Shown: positions 49,878 to 59,384 of the stretch, in pieces
Numbering within the stretch: position 1 is the stretch's first letter
How the letters are laid out: every line of letters starts with the position of its first letter
Origin: Deltaproteobacteria bacterium
GTDB taxonomy: Bacteria > Myxococcota_A > Polyangia > Polyangiales > JADJMO01
Assembly (NCBI GenBank): GCA_016182965.1
Contig: JACPFM010000035.1
Span: forward strand, 22,241 to 86,240
Length of the DNA stretch: 64,000 bases
Direction of reading: 5' to 3'
Notes under the pieces: generated by a model
The model's database searches: none
The model's input: only the letters and a program-made list of their open reading frames with translations
Told to the model about the DNA's origin: nothing
Program-made: the position numbers and the translations under genes

Positions 49878-50402
49878 TCACGAACCGCCGAACAGATCCT
49901 CCTGCACCTCGCGCAGGATCTGGTTCGACTCGTCGTCGGAGATGCCCAGCTTCGCCGCGAGCGCGTCGATCGCGGCCGCCTCGGCGTGCGCCACGTGATC
50001 GTCGATGAAGGCGACGCCGGCGGCGAGCCGGAACGCGAAGGCCTTGCCCTCGTCGGTCTGGATTCGCTGCGCGACGGACTCGAGGCGCGCGTGCCAGCCG
50101 TCGCGGCCGAGCTTCGCGCCGAGGTCTTCGAGCGTCTTGTCGAGCTGCAGGTCGTCGATGGCGTGCATGTCGACGATCGCCTGGATGCTCGCACCGAGCT
50201 GATCGGTCTCTTCGGTCGAGATCTCGCCGTCGACCGCGGCCATGAGGAACATGGCTTCGATCGTCGCGCGGAACTCCTCGGCCATCTGCTGTTCGGCGTC
50301 GGACAGGCTCTCGCCCGGGAGCAGGCTCTTGGCGTGTGCCCGCGCCGCCTCCTTGGCGGAGACGCCGGTCGCGAGCTTCTTCAGGCGCTGATCGAGGACC
50401 AT
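49878..50402 (-). CDS. TerB-like protein
   Basis: The protein has 174 residues, helical. EAMFLMAAVDGEISTEETDQL and AFRLAAGVAFIDDHVAHAEAAAI match the twin acidic AxxDGxxxxEE pattern of TerB-type domains, first seen in tellurite resistance. No other ter genes are present. It is last in an operon with the amidotransferase and the giant TPR protein. Confidence 0.75.
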   Translation of the reverse strand: MVLDQRLKKLATGVSAKEAARAHAKSLLPGESLSDAEQQMAEEFRATIEAMFLMAAVDGEISTEETDQLGASIQAIVDMHAIDDLQLDKTLEDLGAKLGRDGWHARLESVAQRIQTDEGKAFAFRLAAGVAFIDDHVAHAEAAAIDALAAKLGISDDESNQILREVQEDLFGGS

Positions 50403-50441
50403 GCGCGCGTTGTACCACACCGACCGCGACGCCGCTCCGGC

Positions 50442-51254
50442 TCACGGATGGGGTTTGCGGCGCGGTCCGCGGACGGGCGACGCGAGCGTCGAGACGCAGC
50501 GCCCCTCCTCGAAGACCCACATCGAGCCGGGCTCGCCGAGGGTCCACGTCTCGTCGACGGTGAGCGGCCTCGTCGCGACCACGGCGACCCGATCGCGCGG
50601 CGTGGTGACCTCCGCGAAATCGACCGACACCTCCTCGTCCGCGAGCGTCGCCTTGCCGAACGGCGCCTTCCGCACGATGTGCGCGAGCTTCGTGTCGGTG
50701 CGGGCGTACAGGGCGCGGCCGTCGCCGAGCAGGAAGTTGAACGTGCCGTGCACCGACAGCTCGCTGGCGACCTCGGCGATGGCCTCGCGGAGGTCCGAGC
50801 GCTTGGTCGGGTAGTCGCGGAACGAGGTGCGCAGCGCCTCGAGCATCAGGCAGAAGGCGTGCTCGCTGTCGGTGTCGCCGATGGGCACGAACCGGCCGAG
50901 CGTGCGCTGCTTGATGCCGCGGACGGTGCCGTTGTGCGCGAAGACCCAGGCGCGCCCCCAGAGCTCGCGCAGGAACGGGTGCGTGTTGGCGAGCGTGACC
51001 TGGCCCCGCGTGCGCCTGCGGATGTGGGCGATGGCGAGCTCGGTCTTGATCGAGTGCTTGCGGAGGAACTCCGCGATCGGGCTGTGCGCGGCGGCGTTCG
51101 GATCGAGGAACACCCGCGCGGCCTTGCCCTCGTAGAAGGCGAGCCCGAAGCCGTCGGTGTGCGGACCGGTCCTCCCGCCGCGCGTTGCCAGCGCGGTGAA
51201 CGAGAACACGATGTCGGTCGGGACGTTGCACTCCATCCCGAGCAGCTCGCACAT
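50442..51254 (-). CDS. Class II glutamine amidotransferase (YafJ/EgtC-like)
   Basis: The protein has 270 residues. It begins MCELLGMECN with the nucleophile Cys2, and contains TDGFGLAFYEG, IAHIRRRTRG, ANTHPFLRELWGRAWVFAHN and GDTDSEHAFC, all intact. It should hydrolyse glutamine or a gamma-glutamyl amide. It starts 4 nt after the stop of the giant TPR gene, so it is cotranslated with it. A Cys-less homologue is at 46252-47136. No EgtB or EgtD gene is visible, so ergothioneine synthesis is not supported. Confidence 0.85.
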   Translation of the reverse strand: MCELLGMECNVPTDIVFSFTALATRGGRTGPHTDGFGLAFYEGKAARVFLDPNAAAHSPIAEFLRKHSIKTELAIAHIRRRTRGQVTLANTHPFLRELWGRAWVFAHNGTVRGIKQRTLGRFVPIGDTDSEHAFCLMLEALRTSFRDYPTKRSDLREAIAEVASELSVHGTFNFLLGDGRALYARTDTKLAHIVRKAPFGKATLADEEVSVDFAEVTTPRDRVAVVATRPLTVDETWTLGEPGSMWVFEEGRCVSTLASPVRGPRRKPHP

Positions 51255-51258
51255 GCTC

Positions 51259-54200
51259 TCAGCTCCAGGTGGTGCCGAGGCGGCGACGGAAGGTCGACGC
51301 GTCGGCCGAGAGCGCGAAGCGGACGAGATCGCCGATGGGGGTCTCGGCACCGAGATCGTGCATCGCGCGCTCGTCGAGCCGGCGCAGGTGATCGATGGCG
51401 CTGGTGACGTCGCCGGTCAGCAGGTACGCGGTGCGGATCGCGCCCTGATCGACGGAGCGCGCGAAGCGGGCCCCGTCGACTTGGACGAGCCGCGGCGCGG
51501 CCTCCTCGAGCTGGCGGCGTGCCCTGCGCGAGATCGCCTTCTGCACGCGACGGGAGAGCTCGTCGACCTCTCCCGCGCGCAGCCGCGGCGCGACGCCCCC
51601 GAAGGGCCCGACCGCCGCGTAGAGCAGGTCCTCGAGGTCTTCGGGCGCGAGCTTGTCGCAGAGCCACGTGCGCGTGGCGACCTTCGCGAGGAGCCGGCCG
51701 AGCGCGAAGGCGATCTCGAGCTCGGGGAGCGTCTCGAGCGAGCGCGGCACCACGAGCGCCGGCGGGTCGCCGTTCTCGACCAGGATGCGCTGATCGGGCG
51801 CGTCGTGCACCCAGAGCTCGAACGACGCCACCCCGAGCGCCTGCGCGGCGCGATCGGCGAGCGCGCGCAGCGGGTGGGAGCTGCGCGGGCCGTGGCGATC
51901 GCGCGACGTGACGCCGAGCTCCGACAGCGCCGGCGGGTACACCTTCGCCAGCTGGTCTCCGAGGATGGCCACGATCTCGTAGGCAGCGCCCTTCGCGGCG
52001 GTCGGCATGACGTGCGCCTGGATGGTCACGTCGTCGAGCGCGTCGCTGCGCGGCGGCGTCGGCGGCGAGCGTCGCGCGCGGTACTTCGCGGCGCTCCCCG
52101 CGTACCCGAAGTAGGCGCGCAGCTCCTCGACCGTCTGCACCTCGTCGCGGCGGCCGAGCGCAGTGAACGCGCGCTGCGCGGCGTCGAGGCCGGAGGCGCT
52201 CGTCGGATCGCGCTGCAACAGCTCGCGGACCGCGCGGCCCGCGTCGTCGGTCGCGCCGACCGAGAGCAGCGCCTCGGCGTACGCGAGCTGCGTCGGCACC
52301 CACGCGCCGCGGCCGGACTCCGCGGCGCGCAGCGCGTCACGCAGGTGCGCGATGCCCTCGGTCGGGCGCCCGAGGCGATGGACCTCGAGCTCGCCGAGCC
52401 GCAGCCGCCACCGCGGATCGGCGCCCGACTCGCCGGCGAGCTCCTCGAGCGCCCGGCCGAGCGCGGCGTCGCCGCCGTGGCGCTCGTGGAACGCCGTGAA
52501 GCGCGCGAAGGCGGCGCCCTGCGGATCCGGCTCGACGCGGACGGCGCGGCGCAGCGCGTGATCGGCCGCGCGCAGATCGCCTGCGGCCGCGCGCAGATCG
52601 GCGATCTGCCCGAGCACCGCCACGTGCTCGGCGTGCGCCAGCGACGGTGAGGCCGCGAGCGCCTCCAGCGCCGCGAGCGCGCCCGCGGCGTCGCCGCGCG
52701 CGTGCAGCGCGGTCGCGAGCCGCCGCTGCGCGTCGACGTCGTCGGGCGCGAGGCTGCACACGATCTTCAGCTCCGCGAGCGCGCGCTGCGGATCCTCGAG
52801 CGGACCCTCGCAGAGCGCCGCCAGGGCGCGGTGTCCGCGCACGAGGATCGGCTGGATCGCGTCCTGCTCGGCGACCTTCACCGCGGCGGCGTACGTGGTG
52901 GCCGCGTCGGCCCAGGCGCGCTGCTGCACGTAGAGATCGCCGAGCTCGGCGAGCAGCGTGGCGTCGCGCGGATCGGCGGCCTTGCCCTTGCCGAGCAGGG
53001 CGATCGCCACCGGCAGGTTGCCGATGGCGGCGGCGTGGTGCGCGCCCTCGCGCGCGAGGGCGACGACGCGATCGGGACGCTTCGCGGCGGCCGTCGCGTC
53101 CATCAGCACGTCGACCAGCCGCCGCCGGTCGTTCTGCGAGACGAGCAGCGCGCTCGTCGCCGCCGCGGCCTCCGGTGCGTCGGGGCTCTCGCGCAGCGCG
53201 CGGATCGCCAGATCGATCGCGACCGCCGCGCCCCCCTCGGGCGCGGGCACGTGCGGCGAGAGCTCCGCGGCGCGCAGCAGGTGTCGGACCTTGGCCTGGC
53301 CGTCGATCGCGAGCTCCGCGGCGCGCGTCTCGGCGAGGAACATCGCGGCGGCGTCGCCGAGGTGCTGCGCCGTCCGGCGCATGCCGGCCACCGCGCTCGG
53401 GGACTCCTCGTCGAACGCGAGCGCCTCGCGATAGAGCGCGAGCGCCTCGACCTGCTCGGCCTGCTCGACCGAGTCCTCGAGGAGATCGGCCAGCCGCAGC
53501 GCGAGGCTCGCCTGCGTCGGTGGATGACCGGAGAGCGCGCGCATGCGGCGCAGCGCGAAGGCGAGCAGGCCGCGGACGTTGGGCATCCCGTCGGCGCTCT
53601 GTTGTCCTTCGCGGAGCCGCTCCATCGCGAGCCGTACGATCGCGCCGAGGGCCGCCTCGTCGGTCTGATCGAGCTCGTAGACGAGCAGGTAGGCGGCGAT
53701 CGGCGGCGACGCGGCCACGCCCTCGTCGGTGCGCTCCTGCAGGCGCACGAGGTCCCACAGGATGCCTCGCTTCGCCAGCGGATCGCGCACCACCTGCGCC
53801 ATCGCGGTGACCACCTTGGCGAGCGCGACCTCGTTGCCCGACCGTCGGTGCAGGTACTCGAGCAGGCGCAGGCTCGCGAGGTGACCGGGGGCCTCGATGA
53901 GCACCTGATCGAGCGCGAGCGCGGCGGCCTTCGGATCCTTGCCGCGCCGCGCGAGCAGCTCGCCGAGCGCGAAGCGGAGCTGCAGCCGCGGCGTGCCGTC
54001 GGCCTCCTCGCGCGCGATGCGCAGCCGGAAGGCCGCCTCGAGCTCCTCGTAGGCGCCGCGGCGCTCGGCCAGGCGCGCGAGCCCGTCCCACGCCGACAGA
54101 TCCTCGGGGCGGGCGGCCAGCGCCTTCGCGTAGGCGTCCTGCGCGCGATCGTCGCCCCCCGCTTCGGTGAGGCGGCCCTCCCAGATCTCCGCCGCGCGCA

Positions 54201-56853
54201 CCCACGCACGCGCGCTGACCGCCGGGTCCTTCGCCTGCCGCGCCACGCTCTCCTCGAGCTCGGCGACCGCGCGCCAGCTCCCCTGTGCGCGCAGCGCGTG
54301 CGCGAGCTCGCGCACGGCGATCGGGTTCTCGGCGTCGAGCGCGCGGGCGGCGCGCCACGCGGCGATCGCGCCGTCGACGTCGCCGAGGTGGCGCTTGCGC
54401 ACCTCGCCGAGCTCGATCCACAGCGGGGCGGCGTCGGCGCCGCGCGCGGTGACGATCGTCTCCTCGATCGTGCGCGCGACCTCCTGAAAGCGACCGGCGG
54501 CCTCCTGCGCCTCGCGCAGCGCCAGGAGCGCGGTCGGATCGCGCGGCGTGGTCTCGAGCACCTTGCGGATCAGCGCGATCGCGCGATCGGGATCGCCTGC
54601 GCGTGCGCGCCACGTCTCGGCGGCGCGCAGTCGCAGCGACGAGGCGAGCGTCGCGTCCTCGGCCTGCTCGGCCTCGGTCTCGATGGCCTCGGCGAGGGCG
54701 CGGAAGTCGCCGCTGCGCTCATGGGCGCGCTGCATCCCGAGCAGCGCGAACCGGCGGCGCGGCTCGATGGCGAGGATCTTGGCGTAGACGCGCGCGGCCT
54801 CGGCGGGGTTGCCGAGCGCGTCCTCGAAGAGCGCGGCGACCTTCTCGAGGAAGGCGATCTTGCGCGGCTGCTCCCGCGCGGCGTCGGCCGCCTGCAGGAA
54901 GAGGTCGATGAGCGCGCGCGCGCCGCGACCCTCGCCGCCCCCGACGCCGTGGCGCATCTCGTTCGGCGGGAGCATCAGGCGCGTGAGCTCGTCGAGCGCA
55001 TCGACGTTGCCGGTGTCGGTGACCCACGCCGCGCGCAGGTACTCCATCGCCTCGTCCGGGCGGGCGAGGGCATCCTCTGCGACGTGCGCGGCGCGCACGT
55101 AGGCGGCGGCGCGTCGCTGCGGCTCGCGCGCCTTGGCGGCCTCGTCGAGCCAGAGCTGCACGCGACGGTCGTCCCGTCCGCCCGCGGCGTAGAGCCGGTC
55201 GAGCGCGATGCGCGTCTCGGCGTGCGCGGGATCGATCCGCCGCGCCGTCTCGAGGGCGGCGATGGCGCCGTCGAGCTCTCCGGCGGCCTCGAGCTCGGCG
55301 GCGAGGCGCCGGTAGCCGAGCGCGCGGACCGCGGGCTCGTCCTCGTAGGCGAGCAGCGCGGTGCGCGCGTGGGCCGCGGCGCGCGCGTCGCCACGCGCGT
55401 CGTGACGCCGGACGAGCTCCTCGAGCACGCTCGCATCGGCCGCCGCGTCGGTCGGCGCGCGCGCGGCGGCGTGATCGAGGAGCGCCGTGGCCTGCTCGCC
55501 GTCGCCGAGCCGATCGACCGAGATGCGCGCCGCTTCGTAGAGCAGACGCACGCTGCGCGCGCGATCGTGCTCGCGGCCCGCCTCCTCCGCGATGACGTCG
55601 CGGAGCTTCGCCCACGCGTTCCGTCGGACGAGGTGGCGCTTGTACGCCTCGCGCGTCGGGCCGACCCGACCATCGGCCGCGAGCGCGGCCGCCCACGCCT
55701 CTTCGGCCGCGACGTCGTCGCCGCGATCCTCGAGCAGGCGCGCGCGCGTGGCGTGATACGACGCGACCAGCTCAGGATCGCCGCCGTAGCTCGTCGCGAG
55801 GTGCCCGCAGTGCTCGGCGAGCTGATCGTCGAGCTTCTTGGCGGAGTCGCCCGTCGCCTTCGTGCGCGCGCGGATCAGCGCCCCCTCGAGGCCCTTGAGC
55901 GCCTCGGCGTGCGTCGGGCGTAGCGCGAGTGCCGCGCGGTAGGCCGCGAGGATCGACGTCGAGTCGTCCGGTCGTTCGGCCTCGAGCAGGCGCGCGCGCT
56001 CGACGTGCAGGTCGGCGCGATCGCCCTCCTTGGTGGTGAGCGCCGCCTCCTTGTCGAGCAGCGAGAGGCGCTTGTCGAGCGGGAGCTCGCGGCCGACGCG
56101 ACGCGCGGCGCGGGCGGCCGAGAGCTGCCCCGCGTCGAGCGCGAGCGCCTCGTCGATGACCCGCATCGCAGCGGCGAGATCGCCGGCGCGCTCGTGGGCG
56201 AGGCCCTGCTCGACGAGCAGGCGCGCGAGCCGGGGCTTGTCGCTCGGGCGGGCGCGCGCCCGGAGCGCCTGCACGCGCGCGGCGAGATCGGCGGCGGTGG
56301 CGTTCGCGCGAAGCACCTGGGCCGACGCGGTGCCGGGCTGCGTCGCCAGCGGCCGCTCGGCCGCCGCGACCATCGACTCGCTCGGTGCGAGGTGGATCTC
56401 GACCTTCGGCGGCTGCTCGAACGCGACCGTGTGCACGCGCCCGCTGTCGGTCCTGGCCGGCGCGGCAGTGACCGGAGAGCGTGCGGGGACGAGCGCCGGC
56501 GCCCTCCTCGCTCGGGCGGGGGCCGACGGGGCGGCAGGCGTGGGCGCAGGCGTGGCGGCGGGCGCGGGGGAGGGAATGCGCTCCAGCGCGGTCGGCAGCT
56601 TCGGCGGCGTCATCGAGGGCGGCCGTGGCGGGGCCGTGCCGGGACGTGGCGGCGCCGGCGGACGCGTGCGCGGCGCCGGCCGATGCGGCGCAGCGATCGG
56701 CTTGGCCAATCGTCCCGACGTCGCGGTCTCCGACGACTCGGTCTGCCCGACCTCCTCGAGCTCTTCGGCGTCGAGGCTCTCGATTTCCTCGCCGCCCTGC
56801 GACGTCGCGTCCTTGGCGCCGCCCCGCACCCCTTTCACCGGAGGATCAGCCAC
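51259..56853 (-). CDS. Giant TPR-repeat protein
   Basis: The protein has 1,864 residues. The N-terminal 200 residues are Pro/Ala/Arg-rich and disordered (RPAPRTRPPAPPRPGTAPP). From about 210 to about 1,600 it is a continuous solenoid of TPR-type helical hairpins with repeated ALALDAGQLSAA, ALALRPTHAEAL, VLETTPRDPTALLALREAQE units. The last 250 residues (IVAILGDQLAKVYPPALSEL...LLAKVATRTWLCDKLAPEDL) form a separate unrecognised domain. There is no signal peptide or membrane helix, so it is cytoplasmic. The GTG start has TAGGCT 6 nt upstream. It is the first gene of a three-gene operon. Confidence 0.8.
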   Translation of the reverse strand: MADPPVKGVRGGAKDATSQGGEEIESLDAEELEEVGQTESSETATSGRLAKPIAAPHRPAPRTRPPAPPRPGTAPPRPPSMTPPKLPTALERIPSPAPAATPAPTPAAPSAPARARRAPALVPARSPVTAAPARTDSGRVHTVAFEQPPKVEIHLAPSESMVAAAERPLATQPGTASAQVLRANATAADLAARVQALRARARPSDKPRLARLLVEQGLAHERAGDLAAAMRVIDEALALDAGQLSAARAARRVGRELPLDKRLSLLDKEAALTTKEGDRADLHVERARLLEAERPDDSTSILAAYRAALALRPTHAEALKGLEGALIRARTKATGDSAKKLDDQLAEHCGHLATSYGGDPELVASYHATRARLLEDRGDDVAAEEAWAAALAADGRVGPTREAYKRHLVRRNAWAKLRDVIAEEAGREHDRARSVRLLYEAARISVDRLGDGEQATALLDHAAARAPTDAAADASVLEELVRRHDARGDARAAAHARTALLAYEDEPAVRALGYRRLAAELEAAGELDGAIAALETARRIDPAHAETRIALDRLYAAGGRDDRRVQLWLDEAAKAREPQRRAAAYVRAAHVAEDALARPDEAMEYLRAAWVTDTGNVDALDELTRLMLPPNEMRHGVGGGEGRGARALIDLFLQAADAAREQPRKIAFLEKVAALFEDALGNPAEAARVYAKILAIEPRRRFALLGMQRAHERSGDFRALAEAIETEAEQAEDATLASSLRLRAAETWRARAGDPDRAIALIRKVLETTPRDPTALLALREAQEAAGRFQEVARTIEETIVTARGADAAPLWIELGEVRKRHLGDVDGAIAAWRAARALDAENPIAVRELAHALRAQGSWRAVAELEESVARQAKDPAVSARAWVRAAEIWEGRLTEAGGDDRAQDAYAKALAARPEDLSAWDGLARLAERRGAYEELEAAFRLRIAREEADGTPRLQLRFALGELLARRGKDPKAAALALDQVLIEAPGHLASLRLLEYLHRRSGNEVALAKVVTAMAQVVRDPLAKRGILWDLVRLQERTDEGVAASPPIAAYLLVYELDQTDEAALGAIVRLAMERLREGQQSADGMPNVRGLLAFALRRMRALSGHPPTQASLALRLADLLEDSVEQAEQVEALALYREALAFDEESPSAVAGMRRTAQHLGDAAAMFLAETRAAELAIDGQAKVRHLLRAAELSPHVPAPEGGAAVAIDLAIRALRESPDAPEAAAATSALLVSQNDRRRLVDVLMDATAAAKRPDRVVALAREGAHHAAAIGNLPVAIALLGKGKAADPRDATLLAELGDLYVQQRAWADAATTYAAAVKVAEQDAIQPILVRGHRALAALCEGPLEDPQRALAELKIVCSLAPDDVDAQRRLATALHARGDAAGALAALEALAASPSLAHAEHVAVLGQIADLRAAAGDLRAADHALRRAVRVEPDPQGAAFARFTAFHERHGGDAALGRALEELAGESGADPRWRLRLGELEVHRLGRPTEGIAHLRDALRAAESGRGAWVPTQLAYAEALLSVGATDDAGRAVRELLQRDPTSASGLDAAQRAFTALGRRDEVQTVEELRAYFGYAGSAAKYRARRSPPTPPRSDALDDVTIQAHVMPTAAKGAAYEIVAILGDQLAKVYPPALSELGVTSRDRHGPRSSHPLRALADRAAQALGVASFELWVHDAPDQRILVENGDPPALVVPRSLETLPELEIAFALGRLLAKVATRTWLCDKLAPEDLEDLLYAAVGPFGGVAPRLRAGEVDELSRRVQKAISRRARRQLEEAAPRLVQVDGARFARSVDQGAIRTAYLLTGDVTSAIDHLRRLDERAMHDLGAETPIGDLVRFALSADASTFRRRLGTTWS

Positions 56854-56859
56854 CCATCG

Positions 56860-56865
56860 AGCCTA
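56860..56865 (-). promoter_or_regulatory. -10-like TAGGCT, 6 nt before GTG 56853
   Basis: TAGGCT then 6 nt to GTG on the minus strand. A nearby ATG at 56857 is out of frame, so the hexamer supports the GTG as the start of the giant TPR gene. Confidence 0.45.
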
Positions 56866-56944
56866 TCGGAAACGTTCGCGCGCGCGCCACGCTGCGACGA
56901 GCGCGTGCATGCGTTCGCCTACCGAGACTTCGGGACTTCGAGAC

Positions 56945-56975
56945 TTGAAGACGGACGTCGTCCCGGTGCTACCTT
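56945..56975 (+). promoter_or_regulatory. Promoter-like TTGAAG / TACCTT before ATG 56986
   Basis: TTGAAG (56945-56950) and TACCTT (56970-56975) are 19 bp apart, and the -10 ends 10 nt before the ATG. It lies in the 132-bp divergent region shared with the giant TPR gene. Confidence 0.45.
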
Positions 56976-56985
56976 TCCAACGGAC

Positions 56986-58368
56986 ATGGACGACGTCACG
57001 CTCGCGCCCGGGCTGCACGTCGCTGGGAAGTACCTCCTCCTCCGCCCGCTCGCCCGGGGGGCGATGGGCGAGGTGTGGATCGCGACGCACGCGACGCTCG
57101 GCGGCGAGCTCGCGGTGAAGTTCCTCTCGCGCAGCCCGACGCACGACGGCGAGGACGAGGCCACCGCGATGGCGCGCTTCCGCTTCGAGGCGCAGGTCGC
57201 GGCGCGGCTGTCGCGGCGCACGCGGCACATCGTCTCGGTCACCGATCACGGCGAGGAGCACGGGTTCGCCTACCTCGTCATGGAGCTCGTGAAGGGCGAG
57301 TCCCTCGAGGCGTTTCTCGCAAGAGAGGGGGCACGAGAGGGGGCACGCGAGGGGCGCCTCTCGCTGGCCACGCTCGGTCCGATCGTCGCGCAGATCGCGC
57401 GCGGCCTCGCGCACGCGCACGCCGACGGCGTGTTCCATCGCGATCTGAAGCCGGCGAACGTGCTGCTGACGAAGGACGAGGACGGCGCGCGGTTCGTGAA
57501 GATCCTCGATTTCGGCATCGCGAAGGCGATCCGCTCGCACAAGGTGACCGGAGCGCACAAGGTCGGTCACGCGACCGAGATCGGCATCGTGCTCGGGACG
57601 CCGTCGTACATGAGCCCGGAGCAGGCGCGCGGGCTCGCCTCGCTCGACCATCGCTGCGATCTCTGGGCGCTCGCCGCGGTCGCCTACGAGGCGCTCTGCG
57701 GCAGACTGCCCTACGACGGCGAGACGACCAACGACCTGCTGATCAACGTGTGCAGCGTCGACCCGGTGCCGGTGCGCACGTATCGGCCCGACCTGCCGCC
57801 GGCGGCCGACGCGTTCTTCGCGCGCGCCTTCGCCGCCAATCCGGACGATCGCTTCCCGGACGCCGCTTCGTTGGCGCGCGCCTTCGCGGAGGTGGTCGCC
57901 GCGGACGCGACGGCGACCGCGGACGTGACCGGAGCCGCGCCGACCTCCGCCACGGACGTCACCGGACCGCGGCTCGAGGCGAAGAGCCCCGCCGCGTCGC
58001 CCGCGGACCAGACCAGGCGACGGACGCCCGCCGCCCTGTGGATCGGCGCGGTCGCGGTGGTGCTAACCTCCGCGTTCGTCGTGATGCGCGTTTCGTCCTC
58101 AGGCGAAGGCACGCGGCCCCCCGCGGAGGCGTCGACGTCGGCGCAGGTCGCGGCGAGCGCGCCGTCGCCCTCGACGCACGCGGTGTCTTCGAGCGCCTCG
58201 CCTCCGATCGCGTCGCCGCTCACGGCGCCGGCGTCGGCGGCACCCGCTGCCAGGCCCACGGCGAAGGCGCCGGCGCAGAAACCGGCCGACAACGGCAAGC
58301 CGGCCGCCCCGGCGCCGGTCCAGAGCGCCGCCCCGAAGAAGTCGTTCGACAAGGGAGAAGTCCTTTGA
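56986..58368 (+). CDS. Transmembrane Ser/Thr protein kinase
   Basis: The protein has 460 residues. The kinase domain (about 14-290) has PLARGAMGEVWIA, LAVKFLSR, VFHRDLKPANVLL, LDFGIAKA and GTPSYMSPE, all canonical, so it should be active. A 12-bp in-frame repeat gives AREGAREG in a loop. A membrane helix (ALWIGAVAVVLTSAFVVM, about 345-362) and an Ala/Pro/Ser-rich extracytoplasmic tail follow. Its stop overlaps the start of the next gene by four bases (TTGA), coupling it to the TPR protein and lipoprotein downstream. Confidence 0.88.
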   Translation: MDDVTLAPGLHVAGKYLLLRPLARGAMGEVWIATHATLGGELAVKFLSRSPTHDGEDEATAMARFRFEAQVAARLSRRTRHIVSVTDHGEEHGFAYLVMELVKGESLEAFLAREGAREGAREGRLSLATLGPIVAQIARGLAHAHADGVFHRDLKPANVLLTKDEDGARFVKILDFGIAKAIRSHKVTGAHKVGHATEIGIVLGTPSYMSPEQARGLASLDHRCDLWALAAVAYEALCGRLPYDGETTNDLLINVCSVDPVPVRTYRPDLPPAADAFFARAFAANPDDRFPDAASLARAFAEVVAADATATADVTGAAPTSATDVTGPRLEAKSPAASPADQTRRRTPAALWIGAVAVVLTSAFVVMRVSSSGEGTRPPAEASTSAQVAASAPSPSTHAVSSSASPPIASPLTAPASAAPAARPTAKAPAQKPADNGKPAAPAPVQSAAPKKSFDKGEVL

Positions 58369-59384
58369 GGCGTGTGCTCGCGACGGTCCTCGGTCTGCAG
58401 CTCGCGATCGCGCCGCTCGCGATCGCGCCCCTCGCGCGCGCGGGGAGCGCCGAAGACGCGGCCGCCATGGACCTCTTCACGCAGGGCCGAGAGCTACGCA
58501 AGAAGGGCGACTGCGCGAGCGCGGTCCCCCTCTTCCGCAAGTCGTGGGAGCTGTCGAAGAAGGGCCTCGGCAGCCTGCGCAACATCGCCGAGTGCGAGGA
58601 GCTCCTCGGTCGGTTCGCGTCGTCTCGACGCGCGTGGCTCGAGCTGTCGCGCGCGCTCCTCGTGAACGCCGACCCGAAGTACGAGACCTGGGCCGAAGAC
58701 GCCAGGGCCGCCGCCGAGCGCCTCGCGCCGAAGGTCGCGCGCGTCACCATCGAGATCACGGTGCGCAGCGAGAAGGGCGAGCGTCCGCTCTCGCCGACCG
58801 ACCGCGTGCACGTCCTCGTCGACGGCGAGGAGCTCGATCCGAAGCTGCTCGAGGTGCCGCTCGATCGCGATCCGGGCACGTTCCGCGTCCGCGCCGAGGG
58901 CGGACGGGTGCCGGTCGAGAAGCGCGTCACGCTCGTCGCCGGCGCGACGGCGACAGTCAACCTCACCGTCGAGGTGCCCACGCCGGGGCCCGTGCCGAGC
59001 GCGCCGAAGCCGGAGACCCCCGGATCGTCGGGCTCGTCCGGCGCGCGCACGGCGGGGTGGATCGCGCTCGGCGTCGGCGGCGTCGCCGCGATCGGCGCGG
59101 GCGTCGCGCTGATCGTCCGGCAGGGCGCGCTGTCGGAGCTGAAGGACTCGTGCCCCCAGTGGGAGACCGGCCCGTGCCCGACGAGCCTGCGCGACACGGT
59201 CGACCGCGGGCAGACCGCGACGACGATGTCCATCGTGCTGGGTGCGACGGCGCTCGTCGGCGTCGGCGTCGGCGTCGGCCTCCTCTGGTCGTCGCCGTCG
59301 AGGTCGACCGATCACGCGCGGGTCCGGGTCGCGCCGTGGGCGAGCGCGTCGGGCGGCGGCGCGCTCCTGACGGGGGCGTTCTGA
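58365..59384 (+). CDS. TPR/PEGA-like periplasmic protein with C-terminal membrane helices (paralogue type of 6812)
   Basis: The protein has 339 residues. The TTG start (58365) overlaps the kinase stop and is preceded by GGGAGAAG. The signal peptide contains an exact 15-bp duplication (LAIAPLAIAPLARA). A TPR-like region (about 30-115: LFTQGRELRKKGDCASAVPL) precedes a PEGA-like segment (VHVLVDGEELD, DPGTFRVRAEGGRV) and two hydrophobic segments (GWIALGVGGVAAIGAGVALI, TTMSIVLGATALVGVGVGVG). The same domain order occurs in 6812-7738. Its stop overlaps the next start (TGATG). Probable partner of the upstream kinase's external tail, by context. Confidence 0.68.
   Translation: MRRVLATVLGLQLAIAPLAIAPLARAGSAEDAAAMDLFTQGRELRKKGDCASAVPLFRKSWELSKKGLGSLRNIAECEELLGRFASSRRAWLELSRALLVNADPKYETWAEDARAAAERLAPKVARVTIEITVRSEKGERPLSPTDRVHVLVDGEELDPKLLEVPLDRDPGTFRVRAEGGRVPVEKRVTLVAGATATVNLTVEVPTPGPVPSAPKPETPGSSGSSGARTAGWIALGVGGVAAIGAGVALIVRQGALSELKDSCPQWETGPCPTSLRDTVDRGQTATTMSIVLGATALVGVGVGVGLLWSSPSRSTDHARVRVAPWASASGGGALLTGAF

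Noticed and set aside
49878..50402. Tellurite resistance locus
   Set aside because: Only a TerB-like domain is present; no terC, terD or terZ-type gene accompanies it.
50442..51254. EgtC of ergothioneine biosynthesis
   Set aside because: No egtB or egtD-like gene is adjacent; the protein is better named by fold only.
52702..55923. A 1,073-codon plus-strand open frame opposite the giant TPR gene
   Set aside because: Low-complexity Arg/Glu/Leu composition and no recognisable motif; the minus strand carries regular TPR repeats.
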